A DNA stretch of 10,118 nt from Ignavibacteria bacterium (GTDB lineage: Bacteria > Bacteroidota > Ignavibacteria > Ignavibacteriales > Melioribacteraceae): positions 1 to 10,118 of the forward strand of contig QILJ01000509.1 in the NCBI GenBank assembly GCA_003233295.1, written 5' to 3'. Each line of letters starts with the position of its first letter. Positions within the stretch are counted from its first letter, which is position 1. This document shows, in pieces, positions 1 to 6,673 of the stretch. Position numbers and translations under genes: made by a program. The notes under the pieces are model-generated. The model ran no database searches. It was not told the origin of the DNA and saw only the letters and a program-made list of their open reading frames with translations.

Positions 1-1032
1 ATCCCAATCGCCTTTGTTAAGTTTTTTAACTCGATCAGAAACTTCTGAATAGTAAGTTTTCCACTTTGTACCGGCAAAGCAGCATGCATCATATTTGTTA
101 ATAACCTGTACTTGTTTTCTCCCTTCGCCATAGGAACCTAGAATATACATTTCCAGGAAATTTGCTTTACGCAATAGTTCAGGAATAACTTGTTCCCAAT
201 CACCCCAATCTCTCTTCGATTCTGAACGCAAATAAATTGGATAGCTTCCAGCAACAGGAAAACTATTTTTTATTCTAGAATCAACTGCAGCAGCTAGAGT
301 TGTCGTCCAACCACCGCCTGAAAGTCCAACCATTGTTATATCTTTATATTTGAACTTTTCTTTTAAATAATTTATTGCAACTACAATTGGTTCAATAAAA
401 TATTTTACAGGATGACCTACAGTAGGATTTAAGAATTTTATATGATCGTGTTCTGTTAGTTTCAGAAACCCTATTCTTGAAAGCTTCACAAGAGGTTTGC
501 TGTTCATTCCCTTTAGCGGCATGGAAAATGCTAATACGGAATAACCATTATCAAGAAATTCCTTTATTACAGATTTAGCAATGATAAAATCACCTCCGTG
601 CCCCTGATGATATAAGATCACTTTATTGTTTTTACTTTTAGGATTGAAATGATAGATCTTTGAATCCAAACCAAAATCCATTTTGACCACTAACTTTGTT
701 ATCGACTGCAGCGATTGAATATCCTTATATCTTGGATCATCAAAATTCTCTTCAATTTCAGTTGGCATTTTTTTATACTGCAATCCATCTTTCCCAAAAA
801 TAAATTGAATAAGATCATTTTTAACTTTTGCAACATCCGTCTCATCATAAATCGAGATTAGATTTTTTACATTTGTTTCATAATATACCGGGGCTATTTC
901 AGATGTCTTTTCAGTAGCTGCCACTACTGTTTGGTTCACTTGTGCAGACGTATCTGCTGTCCTAATTATCAACACAGCAATTAAGACATATAGAAATTGT
1001 GTAGTTTTAAATAGAAGGAGTTTCTTATTCAT
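1..1032 (-). CDS. Exported alpha/beta-hydrolase, probable carbohydrate esterase (C-terminus cut by window edge)
   Basis: Reading down from the ATG at 1032-1030 gives 344 codons without a stop to the left edge, so the gene is partial at its 3' end. It starts with a lysine-containing N-region and a hydrophobic segment (about residues 5-24), a signal peptide. The alpha/beta-hydrolase core is recognisable: YHQGHGGD at 141-148 fits the oxyanion-hole loop, and GLSGGG at 236-241 is the nucleophile elbow with Ser238 as likely nucleophile. NKYDACCF at 312-319 fits the position of the acid residue (Asp315); the catalytic His would lie past the edge. The family covers acyl esterases and dienelactone-hydrolase-like enzymes. 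With glycosidases upstream, removal of acetyl or other acyl groups from a glycan is the likely job, but this is inferred from context. The start is supported by AAGGA six bases upstream. It lies 78 bases after the sialidase stop in the same direction, probably the same operon. Confidence 0.85.
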   Translation of the reverse strand, partial: MNKKLLLFKTTQFLYVLIAVLIIRTADTSAQVNQTVVAATEKTSEIAPVYYETNVKNLISIYDETDVAKVKNDLIQFIFGKDGLQYKKMPTEIEENFDDPRYKDIQSLQSITKLVVKMDFGLDSKIYHFNPKSKNNKVILYHQGHGGDFIIAKSVIKEFLDNGYSVLAFSMPLKGMNSKPLVKLSRIGFLKLTEHDHIKFLNPTVGHPVKYFIEPIVVAINYLKEKFKYKDITMVGLSGGGWTTTLAAAVDSRIKNSFPVAGSYPIYLRSESKRDWGDWEQVIPELLRKANFLEMYILGSYGEGRKQVQVINKYDACCFAGTKWKTYYSEVSDRVKKLNKGDWD

Positions 1033-1038
1033 TATTTA

Positions 1039-1043
1039 TCCTT
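1039..1043 (-). promoter_or_regulatory. Ribosome binding site of the alpha/beta-hydrolase gene
   Basis: AAGGA on the minus strand lies six bases before the ATG at 1032. It fixes the start of a gene whose reading frame runs off the window. The rest of the 78-base gap (1033-1110) holds no convincing terminator or promoter. Confidence 0.6.
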
Positions 1044-1110
1044 ATTCTTCTAAAGTTGTACTTAATTAGTATTTGAGTTATTGCTCTAATCTTTCTTAAG
1101 ACCTTTATCC

Positions 1111-2265
1111 TTACCATCTGTAAGCCATTCCATAGTGAAACGCACAAATATCCGTATCATGTTGAGCGCCGTGCTCATAAAACATTCCAATCGAGCCGTC
1201 CGGTAATACAGCAAGACTTGAATATCCGGCAAGCCCAGGATAGATAGTCTTAGATACGGGCCACGTTTTACCTTCGTCGTAACTTAAGCGTACTGTCATA
1301 TTCTCTCGCTTTGTACTCGCAGGGTTGGAAAAGAGCAGGCGGTTTTTATCATCACCATTCGATAATGAAGAGTAACGTATCAAACTTGCTTGACAATTGG
1401 GACCGATCAATGTTTCATCATAATACATCGGTTCCCATGAGTTTCCATTATCATTGGAAATTGCTACTGCCCGCAGCTTCTTATTTCCACGCATGTTCGC
1501 CATCAATGTACCGTCGTCCAGCTCAACTATCATGGATTCACTTGTGTTTCGTCCAGCCGGAACTGTAATTTTCCACGAAGCACCGTGATCGTCACTGTAG
1601 ATAAAACGAGTGTAACCAGCATCCGAAACTTGTGTCAATGGAAAATATAGGCGTCCGGAGCGTGCCTGGAATCCACTGCCTGGTGAGGGCCAAGCTGCTT
1701 TCCATGCTGGATCTTTAACCATAGGATTCAGATCAGCAGCTTCGGACCATGTTGCACCATCGTCATTACTGTGAATGAGATGCAGTCTAAGTGTAGGACC
1801 ATCAATCCCAGGCTGACTCTCTCGTGATCCAATGCCTTCCGGACCATAGGCGTAGAATGCCCAAATCGTCCCGGTCTCACGATCAACAAGCATACTAGCA
1901 TCCCCTGCACCTTCCATCCCCGGAAAGTTGGCGATCTTTTGAGTAGGTATCCATGTTTCTCCTAAGTCGAAACTTCTTCTCAGAACTAGGTCAATATTGT
2001 TCGGAAGATCGTCACCTTTTGCTATACGTGCATCGCACAAAGCGAGGATAGTTCCTTTGGTTGTTACTGCAAGTGCCGGAATCCGGTATAGAAATACACC
2101 CTCACCACCACGAACAAAAAGATCAACAGCCTGTGGATATAGGATGACACGACTCTGCAGTGATTTATCTCCAGCTTCACTAGTTGTGAGGAAACTAACA
2201 GTTATTAAGAAAATGATCACTAGTTGTTTGATGGAGTATTTTATAAGATTCAGTCTAGTAAACAT
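1111..2265 (-). CDS. Exported exo-alpha-sialidase, GH33 type (five Asp boxes)
   Basis: A 384-residue protein that should release terminal sialic acid or a related ulosonic acid from glycans outside the cytoplasm. Residues 1-31 form a signal peptide: basic N-region, hydrophobic core around 14-27, small residues at the end. YRIP at 60-63 is the (F/Y)RIP motif with the first triad arginine (Arg61). Five Asp boxes (SxDxGxxW) sit at 98-105, 166-173, 224-231, 270-277 and 328-335, the pattern of a six-bladed propeller. Other expected catalytic parts are present: the acidic loop at 84-86 (candidate acid/base Asp), Glu248 in VELDDG, Arg259 in NMRG, an Arg at 320 or 326, Tyr348 in AGYSS and Glu364. The length fits a single-domain bacterial sialidase. 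The frame is open upstream to a TTG at 2337, but the ATG at 2265 is chosen because it has a good AAGGAA site and begins the signal peptide. Fold and family are confident; the natural substrate is not. Confidence 0.93.
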   Translation of the reverse strand: MFTRLNLIKYSIKQLVIIFLITVSFLTTSEAGDKSLQSRVILYPQAVDLFVRGGEGVFLYRIPALAVTTKGTILALCDARIAKGDDLPNNIDLVLRRSFDLGETWIPTQKIANFPGMEGAGDASMLVDRETGTIWAFYAYGPEGIGSRESQPGIDGPTLRLHLIHSNDDGATWSEAADLNPMVKDPAWKAAWPSPGSGFQARSGRLYFPLTQVSDAGYTRFIYSDDHGASWKITVPAGRNTSESMIVELDDGTLMANMRGNKKLRAVAISNDNGNSWEPMYYDETLIGPNCQASLIRYSSLSNGDDKNRLLFSNPASTKRENMTVRLSYDEGKTWPVSKTIYPGLAGYSSLAVLPDGSIGMFYEHGAQHDTDICAFHYGMAYRW

Positions 2266-2272
2266 AATTTGT

Positions 2273-2278
2273 TTCCTT
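2273..2278 (-). promoter_or_regulatory. Ribosome binding site deciding the sialidase start
   Basis: AAGGAA on the minus strand lies seven bases before the ATG at 2265. It favours this start over the in-frame TTG at 2337, which would put 24 extra residues before the signal peptide. The 89-base gap between genes (2266-2354) shows nothing else recognisable. Confidence 0.65.
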
Positions 2279-2354
2279 AATATTGCAATTAATAACATTT
2301 CCATTTTTAGATTTAGACTTTTCAAAATGTCTAACAAAGCTTGTTCTAATCTAA

Positions 2355-4094
2355 CTATTCAATAACAGGCGGTCTGATTGGCATAGTATGAGAATTCTCA
2401 GCATGGTAAAGTCTGGTAAGTTCAGAAAATGCTGCTTTCAAACTTTCACCTTCTAACACACCTTTTCTTTCATACAATTCCTTGTCAATCAATGCACGCA
2501 AGTAGAATATCCGCCACCGCCAACTACTTCGCACTTTGTCGGGAAGCTCTGTATCTGCTCTTTTTACCAAATCATAAGCTCGGATTGCACTTTTCTGAAT
2601 ATTTTTTCGGTTGTGGTTTTGTTCATATATTCGCACAATTTCCAGCATATCGTCAGCGATATCCGGCGAGAACTCGAATGCTAAATATTCTTTAATACTT
2701 TTCTCGGCTTTTTTATCTGGGCTCCAATAAAAACCAGCAATAATTATTTTATTAATATCTTCATAAATTCCTTCAGAATAGGGCACTCCACCGGAAGCTT
2801 TATCCTTGATACGATCCCACAGTTTTTGAAAATGTCTGGGCGCCGGATTGACTCCATAACCGCCCCAAGGATGCATGCCGAACATACTGATTTCAGGAAA
2901 ATTTATTAGCGGCAAGTTACCTGGAATATCATGCTCCAATAAATATTTAGGAAAGTAATCATCGTGTCCATCTGCCATAATATAGTCAACCCAGCTAACA
3001 TCCTGCCGTAAGCTCTTTTCCAGTCCTACCCACTCTCCATCAGGATTGTCATCATTTTCATTTTCAAAACACCATGTAGATAATATAATTTTGCAATCCG
3101 GGAATTTTTTATGTACAAGTGCAACAAGCTCTTTTGAAATTTTGAGGAAACCTCTAGCGCCCCATGGCCAGCAATTACTACTCGCGCATCCTCCTTCATC
3201 ATATGGCCAGAGAGTATAATAATCTAAGCCAACATTTGAAAACTGATCCAAAAGTTCACCCACCATGTTAAGCATCGTTTCCCGGGCTTCCGGTTTATCG
3301 GTGCAAAGATTAACGCCATTGTTTCCTCTGCGGTTACCCGGAACCGGAGTTGCTCTTAAGTTTTCAGGTGCATTTTTATATCCTTGGTTTGCACTTTGCA
3401 TCAGACCTACCTGAAGACCACATTGCTTTGCACTTGCAAGTATTGTCTTGAATCTCTTAATCCAAATTTTAGAGGCATTATCCTCCATACCATTAAATTG
3501 AGGTGCTGGATAAGCGATGAAAATAGAATTGTAGCCCCAAAGTCCTAGGTCTTGAATATAATTTACAACCTCCTCAATTGGCGCCGCTTCATAATAATTA
3601 TAAAAATGTGTGGCTAAATAAACTACTCTTAAGGGACACTCTGGTGCTGAGGTTCCTCTCCACTCTCCTGGAATAAAACCAGGCTCATAACGTGAAATGT
3701 GCAATAATTTACCAACACCATAAAGTACACCTCTTTCATCACCTCCATAAATCTGAATGACACCTTGTTTGCCATTTGTAATTCGAAAAGTTTCGCTGCC
3801 GAGTTTTTGATCTATTATTAACTCGATACTCAGTTGAACACTATCATCTGATACTCTTTGTGCACTTGAACGATTTGAAATATGACGCTCCATGATGTCC
3901 CCAATATTTTGCAATACCAAAGTAGCATCCTTGGGCAAGATGATATTATACGTTTCAATACTCTTATCCCCTTTCTGTGTATCTGCGTTGAGTTCTAGAG
4001 TGAGAGATAGTAATAGCAATATTACTGTAAACACTTTCAACGGAACGTTTCTGTTACTAAATACACTTTTAGATATTGATCTGATTTTTATCAT
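2355..4094 (-). CDS. Exported TIM-barrel glycoside hydrolase-like protein, GH20/GH67-type N-domain, family unassigned
   Basis: A 579-residue protein with a signal peptide: basic residues to Lys20, hydrophobic core 21-35, likely cut after LNA at 35-37. Residues about 48-135 look like the small alpha/beta domain that precedes the barrel in GH20 hexosaminidases and GH67 glucuronidases; GGDERGVLYGVGKLL at 117-131 is typical of that domain. From about 155 to 480 the strand/helix pattern and aromatic-rich loops suggest a (beta/alpha)8 barrel. WPYDEGGC at 296-303 ends a strand with an Asp-Glu pair (299-300), where GH20 enzymes carry their catalytic pair. FPEISMFG (399-406, Glu401) and YSEGIYEDIN (439-448, Glu441, Glu445) are further candidate active-site segments. 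The tail from about 480 is helical. I cannot place it in a named family; hexosaminidase- or glucuronidase-like activity is a guess from the domains. It lies 89 bases before the sialidase, same direction. The start is supported by AGGAT six bases upstream. Confidence 0.8.
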   Translation of the reverse strand: MIKIRSISKSVFSNRNVPLKVFTVILLLLSLTLELNADTQKGDKSIETYNIILPKDATLVLQNIGDIMERHISNRSSAQRVSDDSVQLSIELIIDQKLGSETFRITNGKQGVIQIYGGDERGVLYGVGKLLHISRYEPGFIPGEWRGTSAPECPLRVVYLATHFYNYYEAAPIEEVVNYIQDLGLWGYNSIFIAYPAPQFNGMEDNASKIWIKRFKTILASAKQCGLQVGLMQSANQGYKNAPENLRATPVPGNRRGNNGVNLCTDKPEARETMLNMVGELLDQFSNVGLDYYTLWPYDEGGCASSNCWPWGARGFLKISKELVALVHKKFPDCKIILSTWCFENENDDNPDGEWVGLEKSLRQDVSWVDYIMADGHDDYFPKYLLEHDIPGNLPLINFPEISMFGMHPWGGYGVNPAPRHFQKLWDRIKDKASGGVPYSEGIYEDINKIIIAGFYWSPDKKAEKSIKEYLAFEFSPDIADDMLEIVRIYEQNHNRKNIQKSAIRAYDLVKRADTELPDKVRSSWRWRIFYLRALIDKELYERKGVLEGESLKAAFSELTRLYHAENSHTMPIRPPVIE

Positions 4095-4100
4095 TATATT

Positions 4101-4105
4101 ATCCT
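4101..4105 (-). promoter_or_regulatory. Ribosome binding site of the TIM-barrel glycosidase-like gene
   Basis: AGGAT on the minus strand lies six bases before the ATG at 4094, supporting that start. The sequence between the hairpin array and this site (4106-4142) is A+T-rich; I see no promoter there that I would defend. Confidence 0.5.
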
Positions 4106-4180
4106 AATTGGTTGAGTTCTAATAAATACAGCAATTATACTTCAACTCCGTTGGAGTTGTTATTATCTTTTTTCGTAATT

Positions 4181-4228
4181 CCATAGGTTTCACCTATGGT
4201 TATTTATCTTTTGACTACTTCGTAGTCA
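4181..4228 (-). repeat. Two-hairpin module, minus-strand copy
   Basis: Read on the minus strand, a TGACTAC hairpin is joined by the 12-base linker AAAGATAAATAA to a CCATAGGT hairpin with loop GAA. This matches, in inverted orientation, the module at 4237-4283. The same linker type (AAAGATAATAA, complement of 4160-4170) also comes just before the hairpin at 4143-4159. Confidence 0.7.
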
Positions 4229-4236
4229 TAATTTAA

Positions 4237-4283
4237 GAACTCCAAAGGAGTTCAAGATTAATAACCACGGATGAAATCCGTGG
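4237..4283 (+). repeat. Two-hairpin module, plus-strand copy
   Basis: A GAACTCC hairpin is joined by the 11-base linker AAGATTAATAA to a CCACGGAT hairpin with loop GAA. It is the inverted counterpart of 4181-4228, with an A+T spacer (4229-4236) at the centre. The stems differ in sequence but keep length, loop type and linker, as expected for repeats under structural rather than sequence constraint. Confidence 0.7.
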
Positions 4284-4414
4284 AGAAACCCAATAAGAAC
4301 TTTAAGAACTACAACGTAGTTCAACTAATATTTCTATTTATGCTGTAATAGCCAGAATATTGCTTCCTAATTTAAAATGTTCTTCTTTTTAATAACAAAA
4401 TATTTACGTTAGCC

Positions 4415-6673
4415 TTATTTCAAAGGGGAAATAGATACACTATTCAAATGGAAGACCGCCGGTTTGTCATTCGGAACATCAGAGCTAACCTCAACACTAA
4501 TCTCATTAAATAATCCGTGCCATTTACCTGTTCGTAGCGAGAGACGTTCAACACTCTTCACACACTTCTCAGTAACTTCAAATGTATTTACCTTTCTATC
4601 ATTTATTTGCACAGAATAAGTTCCAGTCAAAAGATCAGTTGTTATTGTTATGCTTATCTCTTCACCAGCTTTGTATTTACCTATGTTGATCGTGTTTGTG
4701 CCGCCATAAGATTGAATAATTCCATCTTTTGTTAAAGCCAGACGGATGGGTCTATGTCCGGTTGAGTCACACAGATCAATTTCGAGGCGGGCATTAGTCT
4801 GAACAGCCTTGATTTCCAGCTCAATCCTCGCTTTTGAACTTGTTGGAAACACTTTAACAGCATGAGCATTATCGTATGGGTCTGCATCTTTCAGTTCCAA
4901 ACAGTTCGAGCCCATATCGGTAACGATAGACACAGGCGCCCATGCAGGACTGTAAATATTCCATCCGGGAATATAACTGCCGGTTGCCATATTGTTAAAA
5001 TTATCTGACGTGTATGAAGTCTCATCCGGTTTTATCGGAAGAGGAATGCGAGAAACCCACATATCTTCTTTATTAACACTATAGATCAGCCAAATTGCAT
5101 CTTTATCTGCAAATGTACCGTCATCAGCCCATTCCGCTAAACCCCGTACGTATTGCGGTCCAACATCCTTGTACAAACCCGGATATCGCAACTGCGGAAA
5201 TTCGCCGTGAACAACCCGCATATCATAAAATTCTTTACCGTCATCACCATGAACAAGAACTAACGGATAACGTTTTTTCCTATCGGGATTATAGACAGCT
5301 ATAAACCGCCCATTAGAAGTACGTTGACCCCATATTTTTGCAGATCCTGCAATTAGTGTGGGCGGGTTTAATGGTCTTGACCAAGTCTTACCTTCGTCAT
5401 CTGAAATAGTAACAAAACCCATCTTGCTCATCCCTACCAAATCTCCATCAAGACGATGATAAAAGCAAAATGCTTTGCCAAAAGGATAAAACCCTTCGAA
5501 ATATGGTGTAAGTGAGTGCCATTTCATCCTGCGGCTGCCGAGCAAAGCGCCATAGTCCCACTGTTCCAAAAGCACATTGTTTTCAACTGCTTCTTTACAT
5601 GCAGTTATGAAATCAGAATCTTTTGAAGTAGAGAAGGTTGGAGGAAACCCTTGAGACGGTCCAAGAAGTGTAAAAACTTTACCAAGACTATGATCAGGTT
5701 TTATCTCACGTACCAGCATAGTCAGCTTATCTGTCGTTGTGTTCTTTAATACACCTCGGCAAAAGGCAAGCATTCTACCGTTGCTTGCACGATAGAAGTA
5801 GAAACGGCTAGCCCATGCATATTCCTCCGGAAATAAATCTGCCGGATCAGACCAGGTAAATCCATCTTTTGAAGTGGCGTACATAACTCTATAAGGTGGT
5901 ACATCCTCATCCTTTGGCGTTGTTGCCCATACAGCATAGAGCCGCCCTTTCCAGGCAGCTATGTCATGATGATGATTATAAGTCCATCTCTCTTCATTCT
6001 CTTTTCCAAGATTTGGTATATTTGCACGGTGAACTTGAATGTTGTGTACACCTACTACAGGCTTTAATCCGCCGTCTTGTAATTCTAAATTGACTTGCTG
6101 CTGCTCATTCCCATGAACAATAATGGCGAAATTATTATCCAGTTTATAATCAGCTTCTTTTTCATCTATTGTAATAATAACAGGGGTTCTCCATAAACCG
6201 CCGCTGCCTCCCCTATCATTTATCTGCACAGCAACAAGATTAGCCTCACCATATTTTATGTGCTTTGTTATCTTGGAAAATGATATCTTAAAAGCATAGG
6301 TAATACCTGATTCGTCAAAAGGAACAATTCTTTCACCATTTATAAATAACTGGTATGCATCATTTGTACCGCCAAATTTTATCCATATATCTTTACCTTT
6401 CCAGTCTGCCGGAATATTAATACTTTTTCTGTACCAGCCATAAGAGTCCAAATCAGGATAACCCTGATCTTCCCATCGCTTGCCTGCATCAATAACATCC
6501 CAATTAGAATCATCAAAGTCCAGAGCATACCAACGATTAGATATACCGATGTTCTCTTCATCAGAAGCAAAATGCCAACCTTTAGATATATCAATCGTTT
6601 CAGGTGATTGGGCATAAATGCAAGAAATTATTGAAAACAATAAAACAATGCTCTGCTTTACTTTGGTTTTCAT
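4415..6673 (-). CDS. Exported multidomain sialidase-fold (BNR-type) propeller protein with N-terminal jelly roll
   Basis: A 752-residue protein. Residues 1-21 are a signal peptide, with cutting after IYA possible; IISC at 15-18 also resembles a lipobox, so a lipoprotein is an alternative. Residues about 30-170 form a GH2-like/galactose-binding jelly roll (GWHF, DDSNWDV, WYRKSINIP, LFINGERI, AVQINDRGG). Residues about 205-545 look like a sialidase-fold propeller: two Asp-box motifs at 268-274 (SKDGFTW) and 424-431 (SDDEGKTW), plus a histidine cluster at 234-236 followed by GRLYAVW. Residues about 555-752 form a beta-sandwich like concanavalin/LamG modules, probably carbohydrate binding. I do not find the (F/Y)RIP motif of true sialidases, so ordinary sialidase activity is doubtful. 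Hydrolase, lyase or binding roles on an acidic glycan are all open. The ATG overlaps the stop of the upstream GH106-type gene by four bases, so translation is probably coupled and the products likely share a substrate. The hairpin array follows its stop. Confidence 0.8.
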   Translation of the reverse strand: MKTKVKQSIVLLFSIISCIYAQSPETIDISKGWHFASDEENIGISNRWYALDFDDSNWDVIDAGKRWEDQGYPDLDSYGWYRKSINIPADWKGKDIWIKFGGTNDAYQLFINGERIVPFDESGITYAFKISFSKITKHIKYGEANLVAVQINDRGGSGGLWRTPVIITIDEKEADYKLDNNFAIIVHGNEQQQVNLELQDGGLKPVVGVHNIQVHRANIPNLGKENEERWTYNHHHDIAAWKGRLYAVWATTPKDEDVPPYRVMYATSKDGFTWSDPADLFPEEYAWASRFYFYRASNGRMLAFCRGVLKNTTTDKLTMLVREIKPDHSLGKVFTLLGPSQGFPPTFSTSKDSDFITACKEAVENNVLLEQWDYGALLGSRRMKWHSLTPYFEGFYPFGKAFCFYHRLDGDLVGMSKMGFVTISDDEGKTWSRPLNPPTLIAGSAKIWGQRTSNGRFIAVYNPDRKKRYPLVLVHGDDGKEFYDMRVVHGEFPQLRYPGLYKDVGPQYVRGLAEWADDGTFADKDAIWLIYSVNKEDMWVSRIPLPIKPDETSYTSDNFNNMATGSYIPGWNIYSPAWAPVSIVTDMGSNCLELKDADPYDNAHAVKVFPTSSKARIELEIKAVQTNARLEIDLCDSTGHRPIRLALTKDGIIQSYGGTNTINIGKYKAGEEISITITTDLLTGTYSVQINDRKVNTFEVTEKCVKSVERLSLRTGKWHGLFNEISVEVSSDVPNDKPAVFHLNSVSISPLK

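Larger units (their letters stand above)
4143..4322. repeat. REP-like array of six short hairpins with three-base loops
   Basis: Six perfect inverted repeats with 7-8 bp stems and three-base loops fill most of the 320-base gap between two co-directional genes: 4143-4159 (CAACTCC, loop GTT), 4181-4199 (CCATAGGT, loop TTC), 4212-4228 (TGACTAC, loop TTC), 4237-4253 (GAACTCC, loop AAA), 4265-4283 (CCACGGAT, loop GAA), 4306-4322 (GAACTAC, loop AAC). The stems recur in the order A-B-C, A'-B'-C'. Loop sequence gives a polarity: the first three read as minus-strand copies (AAC, GAA, GAA) and the last three as plus-strand copies. Such clusters resemble REP-type repeats mobilised by RAYT (Y1, TnpA-REP) transposases; that origin is inference. 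On the gene strand the hairpins are not followed by U-runs, so they are not classic terminators. They could stabilise or process the transcript between the genes. The rest of the gap (4323-4414) has no feature I recognise. Confidence 0.85.

Noticed and set aside
2266..2337. Longer sialidase starting at the TTG at 2337
   Set aside because: It would place 24 residues before a normal signal peptide and has no ribosome site, whereas the ATG at 2265 has a clear one.
1311..2365. Plus-strand open frames of 85 and 122 codons opposite the sialidase
   Set aside because: They lie antisense to a well-supported gene and show no recognisable domain, so they are shadows.
4237..4296. Short open frame through the hairpins (ELQRSSRLITTDEIRG...)
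   Set aside because: It is preceded by an in-frame TAA, has no start codon, and is simply the translation of REP-like palindromes, a common source of spurious small proteins.
4143..4322. Repeat cluster as a CRISPR array
   Set aside because: The units are individually palindromic with differing stems, the spacers are short (8-22 bases), A+T-rich and related to each other, and there is no constant direct repeat.
4143..4322. Hairpins as rho-independent terminators of the 4415-6673 gene
   Set aside because: On the minus strand the hairpins are followed by A-rich, not U-rich, sequence. T-runs occur on the plus strand, where no gene ends.
4323..4414. Possible promoter or RNA element between the hairpin array and the propeller gene stop
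   Set aside because: The sequence is A+T-rich with several chance promoter-like hexamers; none has a convincing pair of boxes or conserved structure.
5746..6615. Minus-strand open frames of 63 and 78 codons inside the propeller gene
   Set aside because: They are out-of-frame overlaps with the 752-residue protein, whose domain structure spans the region without interruption.
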